DNA from: JBEKCP01 sp049509515
GTDB lineage: Bacteria; Planctomycetota; Planctomycetia; Pirellulales; Thermoguttaceae
DNA length: 64,000 nucleotides
Assembly: GCA_049509515.1 (NCBI GenBank)
Contig: JBEKZV010000012.1
Span: forward strand, 1-64,000
Reading direction: 5' to 3'
Shown: piece after piece, positions 8,116-17,200 of the stretch
How positions within the stretch are numbered: the first letter of the stretch is position 1
Layout: the number at the start of each line of letters is the position of its first letter
Made by a program: the position numbers and the translations under genes
The notes under the pieces: generated by a model
The model's input: the letters and a program-made list of their open reading frames with translations, nothing else
What the model was told of the DNA's origin: nothing
Database searches by the model: none

Positions 8116-9009
8116 ATGAAGACCACCGACAATGCCCTTCCGCGGGCAGCGGCCACGCGGCGAGACTTCCTCCAATGGACCGCGGCGGCCGCCGCCGGTT
8201 CGCTGGCCGGCGCCGCCGGCACATCGGCCCTGGCCGCGGCGCCCGCCGCCGCCCCGGCTGCGGCCAAGCCGGCCCACCCCTGCCCCCTCAAACTGGGCAT
8301 CGCCAGCTACTCGTTCCGCAAGTTCAGCCTCGAGAAGGCGCTGGCGATGACGAAGCGCGCCGGGCTGAAGTACGTGTGCCTCAAGTCGTTTCACCTGCCA
8401 CTGACGGCCACGCCCGCCGAGATCGCCGCGGCGGCCAAGAGCGTCGCCGACGCCGGGCTGGTGCTCTACGGCGGGGGCGTGATCAACATGCACCGCACGA
8501 GCGACGTGGAGCAGGGCTTCGCGTACGCCAAGGCCGCCGGCATGAAAGTGATCGTCGCCATGCCCACCGCCGAGATGCTCCCCGCGGTCGAGGAGAAGAT
8601 CCGCCAGTACGACATCCGCGTGGCCATCCACAACCACGGGCCGGGCGACAAGAACTTCCCCACGCCGCAAAGCGTCTACGAGAAGATCAAGGACCTCGAC
8701 CGGCGGCTGGGCCTGTGCATCGACGTCGGCCACACGATCCGCGTCGGGGCCGACCCCGTGCGGTCGATCGAAGCCTATGCCGACCGGCTGCTGGACCTCC
8801 ACATGAAGGACGTCACCGAGGCCTCGCCCAAGGGCCATGAAATCCAGGTCGGCCGCGGCGTGATCGACATCCCGGCACTCCTGCGGGCACTGGTCAAGAT
8901 CAAGTACGACGGCGTCGTGTCGTTCGAGTACGAGCCCGAGGACAACGACCCGCTGCCGGGCCTGTGCGAGTCGGTCGGCTACACCCGCGGCGTGCTGGCC
9001 GCGCCGTGA
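8116..9009 (+). CDS. TAT-exported sugar phosphate isomerase/epimerase-like TIM barrel
   Basis: 297 residues. A twin-arginine signal (TRRDFLQWTAAAAAGSLAG) is followed by an Ala/Pro-rich linker and a xylose-isomerase-like (AP endonuclease 2 family) barrel from about residue 57. Barrel motifs seen: LKLGIASYSFRKF, the metal-site strands VAIHNHGPGDKN and LGLCIDVGHTIRVG, LLDLHMKDV and VSFEYEPED. Family members isomerise or epimerise sugars and inositols using a divalent metal held by Glu, Asp and His. Start: ATG 8116 with GGAG eight bases upstream. Periplasmic location is inferred from the TAT signal; the substrate is unknown. Confidence 0.85.
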   Translation: MKTTDNALPRAAATRRDFLQWTAAAAAGSLAGAAGTSALAAAPAAAPAAAKPAHPCPLKLGIASYSFRKFSLEKALAMTKRAGLKYVCLKSFHLPLTATPAEIAAAAKSVADAGLVLYGGGVINMHRTSDVEQGFAYAKAAGMKVIVAMPTAEMLPAVEEKIRQYDIRVAIHNHGPGDKNFPTPQSVYEKIKDLDRRLGLCIDVGHTIRVGADPVRSIEAYADRLLDLHMKDVTEASPKGHEIQVGRGVIDIPALLRALVKIKYDGVVSFEYEPEDNDPLPGLCESVGYTRGVLAAP

Positions 9010-9051
9010 GCGGCCGCCCGGAACGGGAAGAATGAGAAACGGAGGCTCGCC

Positions 9052-10104
9052 ATGGGGACTTCCGAAGCAAGGCGCGGTCCGAGATGGGTAGAGGTACTGG
9101 TCATCGGCGTCGTTCTCTTCATCATCGCGGGGCTGTTGCTTCCGGCCATTGAGTCGGCTAGGGAGGCCTCGCGCAGAGCGGCCTGCCAGCAGAACATGCA
9201 CCAGATCGGGCTGGGGCTCCAGAACTACAACAGCGCATTCGGCAGGTTCCCGGGGTCAGCCGCCCTTTCGGACAGCGGCACTGCGAAGACCGTGCATGGC
9301 TGGAGCTTCTTGGTGCAAATCCTGCCGTACCTGTGTTACCCACCGCTCGGCGTGCATGGCGGCGGACCCGAGCCCGAGCCCGAGCCGGACGACGCGAGCA
9401 ACCCGGCGGTGGTGGCGGCTCTCAACACCACGATCAAAGAGTTCCAGTGCCCGAGCAACCCGAACCCCAACTTCCTCGACCCGAAGGCCAGGCCACCGTT
9501 CCAAGCCTTCACCAACTACAAGGGCATGGGCGCCACCTGTATTTCGAGTCTCCAGGTGGTCGTTGGCGGGACACACCCGCCGTACGGCTCAAGGGATATC
9601 CATCCCGACGGCGCGCTGTACCCGGGGCCCGGCATACGGGCCGAAGACATTGCCGACGGCGCCGCCCACACGATCCAGGTGGTCGAGACAATCGACGACG
9701 TGTCGAGCCGCTGGACGGTCGGCAAGGAGGTAACGCTGGTCGGGCTGCCCAACAAGGTCGTCCAGGGGGCAGTGCAAGACGAATACTTCAAGTACTTCCA
9801 TCCGGCCTGGTACGATGCCACGTTCAATGGGGCTGCCTACGTTGCCCCGGATCCTCTCACCAGGCCGTACATCGCCCGCGATTTCAGCCCCGGCGGGGAA
9901 GACGCCGGCACGTATGACGACACGGGCATCTTCGGCCAGGAGCCACCGCCCGCCTACGGTCCATCCTCCGGGCACCGCGGAATAGTAAATCACCTATACG
10001 CCGACGGCTCGGTCCAGCCCATCAGCACTCGCATCGATCCGTGCGCGTATTGGTTCATGATCACCAGGAACGCCGGCGACCCGTATCATCCGGACCCGCC
10101 GTGA
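9052..10104 (+). CDS. DUF1559 pilin-like protein with atypical prepilin signal
   Basis: 350 residues. The N-terminal helix (RWVEVLVIGVVLFIIAGLLLPA) followed by ESAREASRRAACQQNMHQIGLGLQNY is the standard start of planctomycete DUF1559 proteins, and the end (GHRGIVNHLYADGSVQPI) matches the family C-terminus. The type III prepilin signal is altered: the usual RGFTLVELL reads RGPRWVEVL, keeping Gly at -1 and Glu at +5 but placing Pro at +1, which may hinder PilD cleavage. GGAGG lies six bases before ATG 9052. It follows the isomerase-like gene by 42 bases and may be co-transcribed. The biological role of DUF1559 proteins is not established. Confidence 0.85.
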   Translation: MGTSEARRGPRWVEVLVIGVVLFIIAGLLLPAIESAREASRRAACQQNMHQIGLGLQNYNSAFGRFPGSAALSDSGTAKTVHGWSFLVQILPYLCYPPLGVHGGGPEPEPEPDDASNPAVVAALNTTIKEFQCPSNPNPNFLDPKARPPFQAFTNYKGMGATCISSLQVVVGGTHPPYGSRDIHPDGALYPGPGIRAEDIADGAAHTIQVVETIDDVSSRWTVGKEVTLVGLPNKVVQGAVQDEYFKYFHPAWYDATFNGAAYVAPDPLTRPYIARDFSPGGEDAGTYDDTGIFGQEPPPAYGPSSGHRGIVNHLYADGSVQPISTRIDPCAYWFMITRNAGDPYHPDPP

Positions 10105-10210
10105 GGGCGCGGCGGGAAGGGGGAAGGCGGAGGGGGGAAGGGCCAAGGCGGGCCGCTATTTGCGGAGAGGCCGTTTGCAAGGATATCGGTTGAGGATAGG
10201 GAGCATTTCA

Positions 10211-10310
10211 CGCCAAGGCGCCAAGCCGCAAAGACGCAAAGGAACATCGGAATTGGTGCCGTTTCGACCGACCGGCTTTCGCGGCTTTGCGGCTTGGCGC
10301 CTTTGCGTCG
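10211..10310. repeat. inverted repeat of the CGCAAAGGCGCCAAGCCGCAAAG family
   Basis: Two arms of about 30 bases in opposite orientation separated by about 40 bases. A single-arm relative is at 30437-30468, downstream of mvhA. Confidence 0.65.
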
Positions 10311-10477
10311 TATCCTTCCCCGTCACCGCGTTGCCTTCAAGACAGGCCCTTCGGTACTTTCCGGCACGCCCTTTTTTCCGTAGGAGCGGCGACGTTCTTC
10401 GCGGCCCTTCGGTCGCCGATGCCGGCGCCATTGGGCAGAGCGCGGCAAGGAAAGGCCGCGGAGCGGCCGCTCAGTGC

Positions 10478-10501
10478 GTTCCCACGCCGGAGCGTGGGAA
10501 C
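10478..10501. repeat. perfect 10-bp-stem hairpin repeat GTTCCCACGC
   Basis: Arms GTTCCCACGC and GCGTGGGAAC around a CGGA loop. This resembles short palindromes that are abundant between genes in several bacterial phyla; a terminator role is possible but there is no T-tract. Confidence 0.6.
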
Positions 10502-10525
10502 GAGAACGGGCTTTCGTTTCATCCT

Positions 10526-11209
10526 TTATCCTTCCTCCTTCCGCCTTAGTTCCAGCGTGGCCCAGAAGCTCGGGTCCTCCTGGTAGGGCATCGGACTGCC
10601 GACCCCCAGCGTCTGCTCGCCGAGCTGGCGATCCAGGACGGCGTAGGTGAAGCCCAGGCGGGGGTGCTCCTGCGGGTCGAAGCCGGTCAGGGCCTCGGCG
10701 GGCAGAAATGCCTCCAGGAGATATCCGCCGGAAAACCGCTGGCTGCGGACCTGGATCTGGTCGGGCTGGACCGGCCGGCATTGCTCGCGGGCGCGGTGGA
10801 TCGGCTGGAGCTGGCCCACCGGCTCGTCCAGCCGCCGGGCACCGTGCGCAGCATGGTCGCCGCCGCGGGGCAGGAAAATGAAGCGGTGGCAGAACCGCCC
10901 CGCCCGGTGGACGTTGTGTACGTCGCGGGTGTCGATCCAGACCTGGAGTCCGTCGCTGTCTTCCGGGCGGGAGGCGCGGCACCAGGGGGGCTGCTGCTTG
11001 CCCGACACGCGGACCGCGAAGGCCAGGCCCGCCGGGCTCCAGGCCGCGCGGACGTCGGCCCATGCCGGCCGGCCCTCCAGCTCGGCCAGGCTCGGCAGCC
11101 GGCACTGTTGGTCCAGTTTCGCGCCCTCCGCGGTCCACAGCGGCTCGCGCATCAGGCACGGCACCGAGAAGCGGAACAGGAAGCGGCCGGGAACGAGGGA
11201 GTCGGACAT
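10526..11209 (-). CDS. CBM9/DOMON-like carbohydrate-binding domain protein
   Basis: 227 residues. The fold pattern resembles the family 9 carbohydrate-binding module used by many cytoplasmic planctomycete proteins: WADVRAAWSPAGLAFAVRVSGK, then DSDGLQVWIDTRDVHNVHRAGRFCHRF and GGYLLEAFLPAEALTGFDP, ending with a typical LGFTYAVLDRQLGEQ. No signal peptide is visible. A GGGCACC(G/A)TGC palindromic repeat (10837-10859) is translated in frame as GGDHAAHGA near residues 117-125. The stop TAA belongs to a GGAAGGATAAAGG intergenic repeat, so the C-terminus may have been altered. It lies 85 bases downstream of uvrA on the same strand. Function unknown. Confidence 0.7.
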   Translation of the reverse strand: MSDSLVPGRFLFRFSVPCLMREPLWTAEGAKLDQQCRLPSLAELEGRPAWADVRAAWSPAGLAFAVRVSGKQQPPWCRASRPEDSDGLQVWIDTRDVHNVHRAGRFCHRFIFLPRGGDHAAHGARRLDEPVGQLQPIHRAREQCRPVQPDQIQVRSQRFSGGYLLEAFLPAEALTGFDPQEHPRLGFTYAVLDRQLGEQTLGVGSPMPYQEDPSFWATLELRRKEEG

Positions 11210-11220
11210 ATCTGAACCAA

Positions 11221-11298
11221 GTAGGTTATGCTTCAGCATAACATGGCCAAAGTGTCGGGGCCTTGCTCGGGTCAATGTCATGCTGAAGCATAACCTAC
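11221..11298. repeat. TTATGCT-TC-AGCATAA hairpin pair, copy 1
   Basis: Two arms GTAGGTTATGCTTCAGCATA (11221-11240, continuing AC) and its inverse (11278-11298). Each arm is itself a palindrome. The inner edge provides the TAG stop of uvrA (11295-11297). Same family as 32106-32160 and 48504-48579. Confidence 0.8.
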
Positions 11299-14200
11299 GC
11301 CTTCAACGCCGCGAGGTGTTCCTTCAAGAACGCCGGCAGGTCGGCGCGGTGCAGGTCGTCCAGCGTGCGGAACTTGATCCGCAGCAGGTCGCAGCCGGGC
11401 CGGCTGCCGTCCACGCGGGCGTCCAGGCCGAGGGCGGCCAGGCGGCCCTGGGCGAAACGGCCCTTGGGCCCGGTCAGCACCAGGTACACGCCGTCGAGTT
11501 TCTTCGTCTGCACGGCCGCCCACGGCTCGTGCTGCGAAGGCACGTAGAACGGCACGACCTGCTTGTTGTTCCAGAGCAACTGGCCGCCCGGGGCCGTCTC
11601 GGCCAACAGTTCGATCAGCTCCTCGAGCACTTCGGCCTCCCACTCGACCGTGCCGCCCAGCGGGAAGCCGCGGCGGCTGAGGTGCCACTTGCGGCCGAGC
11701 TGCTTCCACGGGGCCAGCACGTCGGCGTGGTGCTCGACCCGCTCGGAGAACCGCTCGAAGCCGGCCACCGCCTGGTCGACGAACTTCCAGAACTCGGGCC
11801 GGTCGATCTCCTCGTAGCTGTGGACGCGGACTTCGATCTCCTGCCACGGCCCGCGGAGATTCCGGCACCGCACCCGCGGCTCGGTGCCGTAGAGCGGCAG
11901 CTCCGGCATGTCGTTCAGGGGCTTGAGGTCCAGCCGCCGCACCAGCTCGTCGCGCTGGAACGTATTGCGGCCGGTGCGGAATTTCATCTTCAACAGCCAC
12001 TCCTCGCCGGTGATGGCGTGGAAGAACCAGCCGTCCGACTTCCGGGCCGCACGGATCTCGACCACGGTGCGGGAACTCCAGTCGGTCGGGCTGAAGAGGG
12101 GACTGTCCCGATTCTCCTTCGACCGGGCACCGACCGAAGGTTGGTCGGGGACTGTCCCCCTTTGCTCGATGCGGGCCACGACGTCGGCCAGGATGCGGCC
12201 GGCCCAGCGGCAGGGGCTGCCGGTGCGGCCGACCCGCTCGACCGAGTGCCAGCGCGGGCCGTCAATCTCCCACGGCATGCGGGCGTCCCGGCCGATCTCG
12301 TCGATGTCGCGGTCGGTGGGGCGGGCGGCCTCGGCGGCGGCGAAGTCGTAGGTCTTCCGCTTGACAAACGGGCCGGCCGCCAGGACCGGAGCAAGGGCCT
12401 CGGCGGTGTAGGACCGCATGGCGGCGGCATCCGCGTGCTTTCCGGCGGCGTGCTCTCCGGCGGCAGTTTGCCGCCGGCTAGCGGCTTTCCCTTTTCCCCC
12501 TTCCGTCTTCCGGCTTCCGCCTTTCTTTACGAGGTCTTCCGGCGTGCCGGCGACGACGACGCGGCCGCCTTCGTCGCCGGCGCCGGGGCCCAGGTCGATG
12601 ACCCAGTCGGCCGTCTTGATCACGTCCAGGTTGTGCTCGATCACCACGACGGTGTTGCCCAGGTCCACCAGCCGCCCGAGCACGTCCAGGAGCTTGGCCA
12701 GGTCGTCGAAGTGCAGGCCGGTGGTCGGCTCGTCGAGCAGATACAGGGTGTCGCCGGTGTCGGGCCTGGAAAGCTCGGCGGCCAGCTTGACCCGCTGGGC
12801 CTCGCCGCCGGAGAGCGTGGGGGCGGGCTGGCCGAGCGTCAGGTAGTCCAGCCCCACGTCGCACAGCGTCTGCAGGATGCGGCGGATCCGCGGGATGTTC
12901 TCCAGCAGCCGCAGGGCCTCGCCGCACGACAGATTCAGCACGTCGGCGATCGAGCGGCCGTGGTAGCGGACCGCCAGGGTCTCCTCGTTGTAGCGGCGGC
13001 CGTGGCAGGTGTCGCACTCGACCCACACGTCGGGGAGGAAGTGCATCTCGATGCGGAGCTGGCCGTTGCCCTCGCACTTCTCGCAGCGGCCGCCCGGCAC
13101 GTTGAAGCTGAACCGCCGCGGGGTGTAGCCGCGGAGTTTCGCCTCGGGAAGCTGGGCGTAGAGCGTGCGGATGAGGTCCAGCACGCCGGTGAACGTGGCC
13201 GCGCTGGAGGTGGGCGTCTGGCCCAGCGGCTGCTGATCGACGCGGATCACCTTGTTCACGCGCTCGATGCCGCGGATGGCGTCGTGGGCCCCGGGGAAGG
13301 TCTTGGCACGGTGCAGGGTGCGGGCCAGGGCGTTGTAGAGGATGTCTTCCACCAGCGAGCTTTTTCCGCTGCCGCTCGTGCCGGTCACCAGGGTCAGGGT
13401 GCCGAGCGGAATCCGCACGTCGATGTTCTTGAGGTTGTTGTGCCGCGCGCCGCGGATTTCCAGCCAGCCCCTGGAGGGCGTGCGGCGATTGGTGGGCACC
13501 GGGATCGCCTTCTTGCCGGAAAGGTACGGCCCGGTAACCGATCCGCGGCGGCGGCGGACTTCGGCCGGCGTGCCCGCGGCGACGATCTGGCCCCCCTGTC
13601 GCCCGGCGCCGGGCCCGAAGTCCAGCAGGCGGTCGGCATGGGCGATCACGTCGCGGTCGTGCTCGACCACCAACAGCGTGTTGCCCAGGTCGCGGAGTTT
13701 TTCCAGGGCGGCCAGCAGCCGCCCGTTGTCGTGGGGGTGCAGGCCGATCGTGGGCTCGTCGAGTACGTAGAGCACGCCGCACAGTCCGCTGCCCACCTGG
13801 GCCGCCAGCCGGATCCGTTGCATCTCGCCGCCGGAGAGGGTCGGGGCCGGCCGGGCCAGTGCGAGGTACTCCAAGCCCACGTCCACGAGGAACTGCGTGC
13901 GGTTGGAGATCTCGCGGAGGACTTCGCCGGCGACTTTCTGCTCGGCGGCCGTCGGCTGCCACCCGCGGAACTCCGCGAGGAGTTTGCCCAGGCTCATCCG
14001 GCACCACTCGTCGATCGTGCGGCCGCGGAACCGCACGGCCGCTGCATCGTCCCGCAGCCGGCCCCCACCGCAGACGGTACACTCGACTTCGTCCACTAGG
14101 TGCTCCAGCCGGGCGCGGAGCCCCGGCGAGACGCGGCTCGCCTCGTCCAGGGCCGGATAGAGACCCTTGTATTGGAAGCGGAAGGAAAGGGATTGGGGAC

Positions 14201-17200
14201 TTGTGGTCCGTGGTCCGTCGTCCGTGGTCCGTCGTCCGTGGTGCGTTGCAACTGACAACTGACCGCTGACAACTGACTGCTCGCCACCCGCCGACCCGCC
14301 GACCCGCCGCGCGGGTACCCCAGGGTGCCCCGCCTGTCCCCCGACCTCAAACCACTGCTGGCCGGTGCCGTGAAAGATCAGGCGGCGATGCTTGCCGCCG
14401 AGTTGCTCGAAAGGCACGTCGGCCGGGATGCCCGCGGCGGCCGAGAGGCTTTCGAGCATCCGCCGGAACAGGCCGCGGGAGGCGTCGGGCCAGAGGGCCA
14501 CGGCTCCCTGGGCCAGCGTGAGCTTGGGGTCTCGCAGCAGGGCGGCCGGATTCGTGCCCGTCTGCACCCCCAGCCCTTCGCAGGCCGGGCACCAGCCCAG
14601 CGGGCTGTTGAACGAGAAGTGGTGTGGCCCCAAGGGCTCGAAGCTCCGACCGCACTGCTGGCAGGCGAAGTGCCGGCTGTGGATTTCGCTGGGCCAGTCG
14701 CTCTCGGGCAGCTCCGGCCGCGGAAAGGCCGCCAGGAGCACGCCCCGCCCCAGCGCCAAGGCGTTCTCGACGCTGCCGGCCAGCCGCGAGCGGGCCGTCG
14801 GGCGGACCACGAGCCGGTCGATGAGCACCTCGACGCGGTGTTTCTGGCGGCGGTCGATCTCCGGCGGCTGGTCGAGGGAATAGGTCTTGGCATCGACGCG
14901 GACCCGCACGTAGCCCGCCTTGCGCATCTCCTCCCACAGGACCTCGTAGCGCTCGCCCACCTGGACCTCGACCGGGGCCAGCAGGTAGAGCTTCGTGCCC
15001 GCCGGGCGGAGCATGAGCTTCTCGATGATCTCGTCGGCCGACTGCGTGCCGACCGGCGTTTCGCAGGCCGGGCAGTAGGGCTGCCCCAGCCGGGCCACCA
15101 GGATCCGCAGGTAGTCGTAGATCTCGGTCACGGTGCCCACCGTGCTGCGGGGCGTGTGGCCGGCGTGCTTCTGCTCGATGGCCACGGCCGGCGACAGGCC
15201 CTCGATGTGGTCCAGCCGCGGCTTCTGCATCTTGTCGACGAACTGCCGGGCGTAGGCGCTGAGGCTCTCGACGTAGCGCCGCTGGCCCTCGGCATAGACG
15301 GTGTCCATCGCCAGCGAGGTCTTGCCGGAGCCGCTCGGGCCGCAGCAGACCGTGATGCGGTCGCGGGGGATGTCCACGTCGATGCCCTTGAGGTTGTGCT
15401 CGCGGGCGCCGCGGACCTTGATGGCCCGGGCCATCTCGACCCGGGTGGGCCGTTTCTCTCCGGCTTGGGGCGGGGCCGTTGGCGAAGCCGCAAGCGGCGG
15501 GGCCAAGAATCGCCGCAGCACCTGGCCGGTGTAGGAGCCGTCGTTGCGGGCGAGCTGCTCGGGGGTGCCGGCGGCCACGATCTGCCCGCCGCGCTGGCCG
15601 CCTTCCGGTCCCAGGTCGATGATCCAGTCGGCCGTCTTGACGACCTCCAGGTTGTGCTCGACCACCAGCACGGTATTGCCCGCGTCGACGAAGCCGTGCA
15701 AGACCCGCAGCAAGAGCTCGATGTCGGCGAAGTGCAGGCCGGTGGTGGGCTCGTCGAGGAGGTACAGCGTGCGGCCGGTGCTCTTCTTGACCAGCTCGCG
15801 GGCGAGCTTGATCCGCTGGGCCTCGCCGCCGGAGAGGGTGGGCGAGGGTTGGCCCAGCTTCATGTAGTCCAGGCCCACGTCGTGGAGCGTCTGGAGCTTC
15901 TGGGCGATGGCCGGGATATTCTCGAAATGCGTCAGGGCCTCCTGGATGTCCATCTCCAGGACCTCGGCGATCGAGCGGCCCTTGTAGCGGACCTGGAGCG
16001 TCTCGCGGCTGAAGCGGTGGCCCTGGCACACGGGGCAGGTCACCCACAGGTCGGCCAGGAAGTCCATTTCCAGCTTGGTGGCGCCGTTGCCTTCGCAGGC
16101 CTCGCAGCGGCCGCCGGCGACGTTGAAGCTGAAGCGGCCGGGCGGGTAGCCCCGCGTCCGCGCCTCGGGCAACTGCGCGTACAGCCGGCGGATCTCGTCG
16201 AACACCTTGATGTACGTGGCGGGGTTCGAGCGCGGCGTCCGCCCGATCGGCGACTGGTCGATGGCGATCAGCTTGTCCAGCTCCGCGAGGCCCTCGATGC
16301 GGTCGTGGGTCCCGGGGTTGCCGATGCCGCCGTTCAGGTCGCGGCGGAGGGCCTCGACCAGGATGTCGCCCACCAGCGAGCTCTTGCCGGAGCCCGACAC
16401 CCCGGTGACGCACACGAACACGCCCAGGGGGATCTCGACGTCGATGTTCTGGAGGTTGTTGTGCCGGGCGCCGCGGATCACGAGCCGGCCGCGGCCGCTC
16501 TGGGCGTCGCGGCGGACGGCGGGGACCGCGATCCGCCGCCGGCCCGACAGGTACTGGCCCGTCAGGCTCTCGGGCTCGGCGGCCAGGGCCCCCAGCGTCC
16601 CGGCGGCCACGATGCGGCCGCCGCGGACCCCCGGGCCGGGACCGAAGTCCACCACGTGGTCCGCCGCGCGGATCGTGTCCTCGTCGTGCTCGACCACCAC
16701 GACCGTGTTGCCCTGGTCGCGGAGCCGGCGGAGCGTGTCCAGCAGCCGGTCGTTGTCGCGGGAGTGCAGGCCGATCGACGGCTCGTCCAGGATGTACAGC
16801 ACCCCGACCAGGCCGCAGCCGATCTGCCCGGCCAGGCGGATTCGCTGCATCTCGCCGCCGGCCAGCGTCGGGGCGGCCCGGTCCAGCGTCAGGTAATCCA
16901 ACCCCACGTTCTCGAGGAACCCCAGCCGCTGGCGGATTTCCTTGAGGGCCTCGGCCGCGATGGCCTGGCCCGTCGCGTCCAACTCCAAGGCGCTAAAGAA
17001 CTCCGCCGCCCGGGCCACCGGCAGAGAGCAGACCTCCGGCAGCGACTGCTCGGGCGGGGCACCGTCGGGCACCATGCTCGCATGGTCGGCATGGTCCTGA
17101 AAGGCGGGCGCGGCGGAGGTCAGGGTCACGGCCGCGGCCTGGGGGTTCAGCCGCCGCCCGCCGCACCGGCTGCAACCCAGGATCCGCATGTGTTTTTCCA

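Larger units (their letters stand above)
10105..10525. other. repeat-dense intergenic region
   Basis: No supported gene. It contains an inverted repeat whose arms carry CGCCAAGCCGCAAAGACGCA (10211-10242, inverse at 10283-10310), a perfect hairpin GTTCCCACGC/GCGTGGGAAC (10478-10501) and a GGAAGGATAAAGG-type repeat that supplies the stop codon of the next gene. Confidence 0.65.
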
